Below are positions 14,161 to 18,849 of a stretch of DNA of 18,849 bases, in pieces. The position numbers and the translations under genes are program-made. This DNA comes from Pseudomonadota bacterium. GTDB lineage: Bacteria > Pseudomonadota > Alphaproteobacteria > Azospirillales > Azospirillaceae. How positions within the stretch are numbered: position 1 is the first letter of the stretch; every line of letters starts with the position of its first letter. Where the stretch lies: the NCBI GenBank assembly GCA_023416455.1, contig JAEZHQ010000013.1, positions 1 to 18,849 on the forward strand, read 5' to 3'. The notes below the pieces were generated by a model. That model saw nothing but the letters and a program-made list of their open reading frames with translations, did not search any database and was not told where the DNA came from.

Positions 14161-14724
14161 ATGTCCCATCCCAGCGCCTCACCGGGAAGGCGCCGTCTTC
14201 AGCGGGCTGTCGCGCTCTATGTCGCGGGCATCGAGCATCTGGCCGTGGCCATCATGGCGGCGTTGGTCGTGGTGGCGATCCTCCAGGTCTTCTTCCGCTA
14301 CGTCCTCAACGACTCGCTGTCCTGGTCCGAGGAGTTGATGCGTTACCTCATGATCTGGGAAGCCTATCTGGTCGCCGGCGTGGCCTATTCCCGCGGCGAG
14401 ATGCTCGGCATGCGGTTCGTCGTCGACGCCTGCCCGCCGCCGGTGCGCCGGGCGCTGGAGATGATCGGGCGTGTCCTCATCGCGGTGTTTCTGATCTTCA
14501 CGGCGTGGTACGGCACCCGGTTCGTGCTTCTGACCTCGGGCGACGAGGCGATCGGGCTGTCCATCTCGCTGGGCTGGGTGCATGCGTCGGTCCCCGTGGG
14601 CGCCGCGCTTCTCACTTTCCATGTGCTGTTCGCCGGTCTGTTCGCGCCGCAGGCCGCGCCGCAGCCGGTCGACACGCACGGGCTTCGCCTGTCGGGCCAA
14701 ACGAGCCAGGGGGTCCCGTCATGA
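14161..14724 (+). CDS. dctQ: TRAP transporter small permease subunit (DctQ family)
   Basis: 187-residue integral membrane protein. Four hydrophobic segments are visible at about 22-45, 57-77, 100-122 and 138-160. The family motif is present after the first helix (QVFFRYVLNDSLSWSEEL, about 42-59), along with YLMIWEAYLVAG and SRGEMLGMRF. DctQ forms the small membrane unit that works with DctM and receives substrate from DctP. ATG 14161 is preceded by GAGGAG at 6-7 nt. The gene ends in an ATGA overlap with dctM (14721-14724), a sign of translational coupling. The cytoplasmic C-terminal tail (about 161-187) is polar and carries no recognisable domain. The assignment rests on topology, motif and position together. 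Confidence 0.92.
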   Translation: MSHPSASPGRRRLQRAVALYVAGIEHLAVAIMAALVVVAILQVFFRYVLNDSLSWSEELMRYLMIWEAYLVAGVAYSRGEMLGMRFVVDACPPPVRRALEMIGRVLIAVFLIFTAWYGTRFVLLTSGDEAIGLSISLGWVHASVPVGAALLTFHVLFAGLFAPQAAPQPVDTHGLRLSGQTSQGVPS

Positions 14725-15998
14725 GCTGGCTGTTCGGCGCCTTCGCCGTCACCCTGGTGCTGGGCATTCCGGTCATTTTCGTCCTGGGCATCAGCGCGCT
14801 GGTCTATTTCCTGTTCACCGGCCAGCCCCATATGCTGCTGGTGGTGCCCCAGCGCATGTTTTCCGGCATCGATCAGTTCGTGCTTCTGGCGATCCCGCTG
14901 TTCGTGCTGGCCGGCAACATCATGTCGGGGGCGGGGCTGACCCAACGCCTGCTCGACTTCGCCAACATCTGGGTCGGCCGCTTCCGCGGCGGCGTGTCGC
15001 TGACCGCCATCTGGGGCAGCTTCCTGTTCGGCGGGGTCAGCGGGTCGGCCGCCGCCGACGCGGCGGCGCTCGGCTCGGTGCTCATCCCGGAGATGAAGCG
15101 GCAGGGCTATGAACCCGGCTATTCGTCCGGCCTGATCGCGGTCAGCTCGATCATGGCGCCGCTGGTGCCGCCGAGCATCGCCATGATCATCTACGGCGCG
15201 CTGAGCGGAACCTCGATCGCCCGCCTGCTCATCGCCGGCATCGTCCCCGGCGTCCTGCTGGCCATCGGCCTGACCGTTTACGCGGTGTGGATCGCCCGCC
15301 GGCGCGGCTACCCCACGCGGCCCGCCGCCTCCTGGGACGTGATCCTGCACGCCAGCATCAAGGCCGGCCCGATCATGCTGCTGCCGCTGCTGATCATCGT
15401 CGGAATCCGTGGCGGGGTCTTCACGGCGACCGAGGCGGCGGCGGTCGCCGTGATCTACGCCTTCCTGCTGGCGGCCCTGCTCTACCGGACGCTCGACCTC
15501 GCCCGGCTGCGCCGCGCCCTGCTGGACACCGCGCTGATGAGTTCCGCCATCTATCTGCTGATGGCGATGGCCAGCATCACCGCCTTCATCCTGGCCAACG
15601 AGCAGCTGCCGCAGACCATCGTGAACGGCCTGTTCGCCATCACCGAGAACAAGATCCTGCTGCTGCTGCTGGTCAACGCGGTGCTGCTGGTGCTCGGCAT
15701 GTTCCTGGACATCACCGGCGTCCTGGTCCTGGCGGTTCCGGCGCTGGTCGGGGTCGGCCAGGCCCTGGGCCTGGACCCGGTGCATCTGGGCATCATGGTG
15801 GTGTTCAACCTGCTTCTGGGCTTCGTGACGCCGCCGGTCGGGCTGTGCCTCTTCATCGTCGCCAACATCGCCAGGCTCCGGATGGAGGCGGTCGCCGTCA
15901 GCGCCCTGCCGATGCTGGGCGTGGCCTTGGCCGTGCTGCTGATCATCACCTTCGTGCCGGAGATCGTCCTCTTCCTGCCCAACCTGATCATCCGGTAG
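14721..15998 (+). CDS. dctM: TRAP transporter large permease subunit (DctM family)
   Basis: 425-residue, highly hydrophobic protein with about a dozen membrane segments, the usual size for DctM. Family features include LLAIPLFVLAGNIMSGAGL (short span near 50-70), the glycine/alanine-rich GGVSGSAAADAAALGSVLIPEMKRQGY that marks one half of the inverted repeat topology, ASSIMAPLVPPSIAMIIYG-like sequence after it, and the C-terminal GFVTPPVGLCLFI. DctM is the ion-coupled (usually Na+) translocation unit. It starts in an ATGA overlap with dctQ. The frame is also open far upstream, but family sequence begins at MSWLFGAF. It is the last gene of the transporter operon; the downstream 213 bp carries tandem palindromes and then the clpB promoter region. 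Confidence 0.95.
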   Translation: MSWLFGAFAVTLVLGIPVIFVLGISALVYFLFTGQPHMLLVVPQRMFSGIDQFVLLAIPLFVLAGNIMSGAGLTQRLLDFANIWVGRFRGGVSLTAIWGSFLFGGVSGSAAADAAALGSVLIPEMKRQGYEPGYSSGLIAVSSIMAPLVPPSIAMIIYGALSGTSIARLLIAGIVPGVLLAIGLTVYAVWIARRRGYPTRPAASWDVILHASIKAGPIMLLPLLIIVGIRGGVFTATEAAAVAVIYAFLLAALLYRTLDLARLRRALLDTALMSSAIYLLMAMASITAFILANEQLPQTIVNGLFAITENKILLLLLVNAVLLVLGMFLDITGVLVLAVPALVGVGQALGLDPVHLGIMVVFNLLLGFVTPPVGLCLFIVANIARLRMEAVAVSALPMLGVALAVLLIITFVPEIVLFLPNLIIR

Positions 15999-16050
15999 CG
16001 CGGCGCGCCGTGGCGTCGGCGGTGGTGTTGTTCGGGCTGGTGACGTTCCG

Positions 16051-16084
16051 GGCCATGGCCGGGGCCATGGCCGGGGCCGGCCCC
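16051..16084. repeat. Tandem palindrome cluster after dctM
   Basis: The 10-bp palindrome GGCCATGGCC occurs twice (16051-16060, 16063-16072) as a 12-bp tandem repeat GGCCATGGCCGG. It is followed by the 12-bp palindrome GGGGCCGGCCCC (16073-16084). The copies can pair with themselves or each other. A role as dctM transcript end is plausible by position (53 bp after the stop), though there is no U-tract. Another palindrome, CGGCGCGCCG, lies at 16001-16010. Confidence 0.55.
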
Positions 16085-16087
16085 AAT

Positions 16088-16116
16088 CTTGATCCCGGCG
16101 GTCCGCTTCACCATCT
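16088..16116 (+). promoter_or_regulatory. Candidate heat-shock (sigma32-type) promoter of clpB
   Basis: CTTGAT (16088-16093) matches the sigma32 -35 element CTTGAA at 5 of 6. After a 15-bp spacer, CACCATCT (16109-16116) matches the -10 element CCCCATNT at all but one defined position. The start point would be near 16123, about 90 nt before the clpB ATG. The fit, the spacing and the identity of the downstream gene support each other. Confidence 0.6.
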
Positions 16117-16211
16117 GTGCGTCAAGGCAACGGGCCGCCGCGCATCCCGCGGGCCGCCGTCGTCGCCTTCCCGCGCCTCCTGGCAGGGCGGGACACGCAA
16201 CGGAGTGCCTG

Positions 16212-18849
<2,638 letters not shown>

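Overview
The window is GC-rich and coding-dense. Its codon use and protein sequences fit an alphaproteobacterium, probably a Rhodospirillales/Azospirillum-like genome; that placement is an impression from the sequence, not a search result. It has three parts: the end of a response-regulator gene (1-248, + strand), a large catabolic island (351-15998), and a nearly complete clpB chaperone gene (16212 to the window edge).

The island has two divergent arms. The minus-strand arm reads, in order of transcription: an IclR-type regulator (10199-9369), a 4-oxalocrotonate-tautomerase-like protein (9344-9129), an acetolactate-synthase-like thiamine diphosphate (ThDP) enzyme (9121-7430), an aldehyde dehydrogenase (7365-5917), a family III CoA-transferase (5859-4636), two adjacent acyl-CoA dehydrogenases (4541-3390 and 3380-2343), a crotonase-fold enoyl-CoA hydratase with a TTG start (2169-1372) and a zinc-free quinone-oxidoreductase-like MDR protein (1328-351). 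Spacing is short throughout except for a 173-bp gap before the hydratase, which is packed with perfect stem-loops. The plus-strand arm has a YqjM-type old-yellow-enzyme homologue (10831-12006), an enol-lactonase-like alpha/beta hydrolase (12066-12926) and, behind its own sigma70-like promoter, a complete TRAP transporter dctP-dctQ-dctM (13085-15998).

These genes can be read as one pathway for an imported carboxylic acid. The TRAP system takes it up; the hydrolase, OYE homologue and tautomerase open, reduce or isomerise an unsaturated or cyclic intermediate. The ThDP enzyme would then cleave or decarboxylate a 2-oxo acid or diketone to an aldehyde. The aldehyde dehydrogenase makes the acid, the CoA-transferase activates it, and the dehydrogenase pair plus hydratase start beta-oxidation. 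Only one of the two acyl-CoA dehydrogenases keeps a recognisable catalytic glutamate, which suggests a heteromeric enzyme like those acting on bulky ring-containing acyl-CoAs. The substrate is not identifiable from sequence, and I do not recognise the set as a named, characterised pathway.

clpB is unrelated to the island. It is preceded by a good candidate heat-shock (sigma32-type) promoter just after a tandem palindrome cluster that follows dctM. I saw no tRNA, rRNA, CRISPR array or insertion sequence. The only gene-free stretch over 300 bp is the divergent region 10200-10830.
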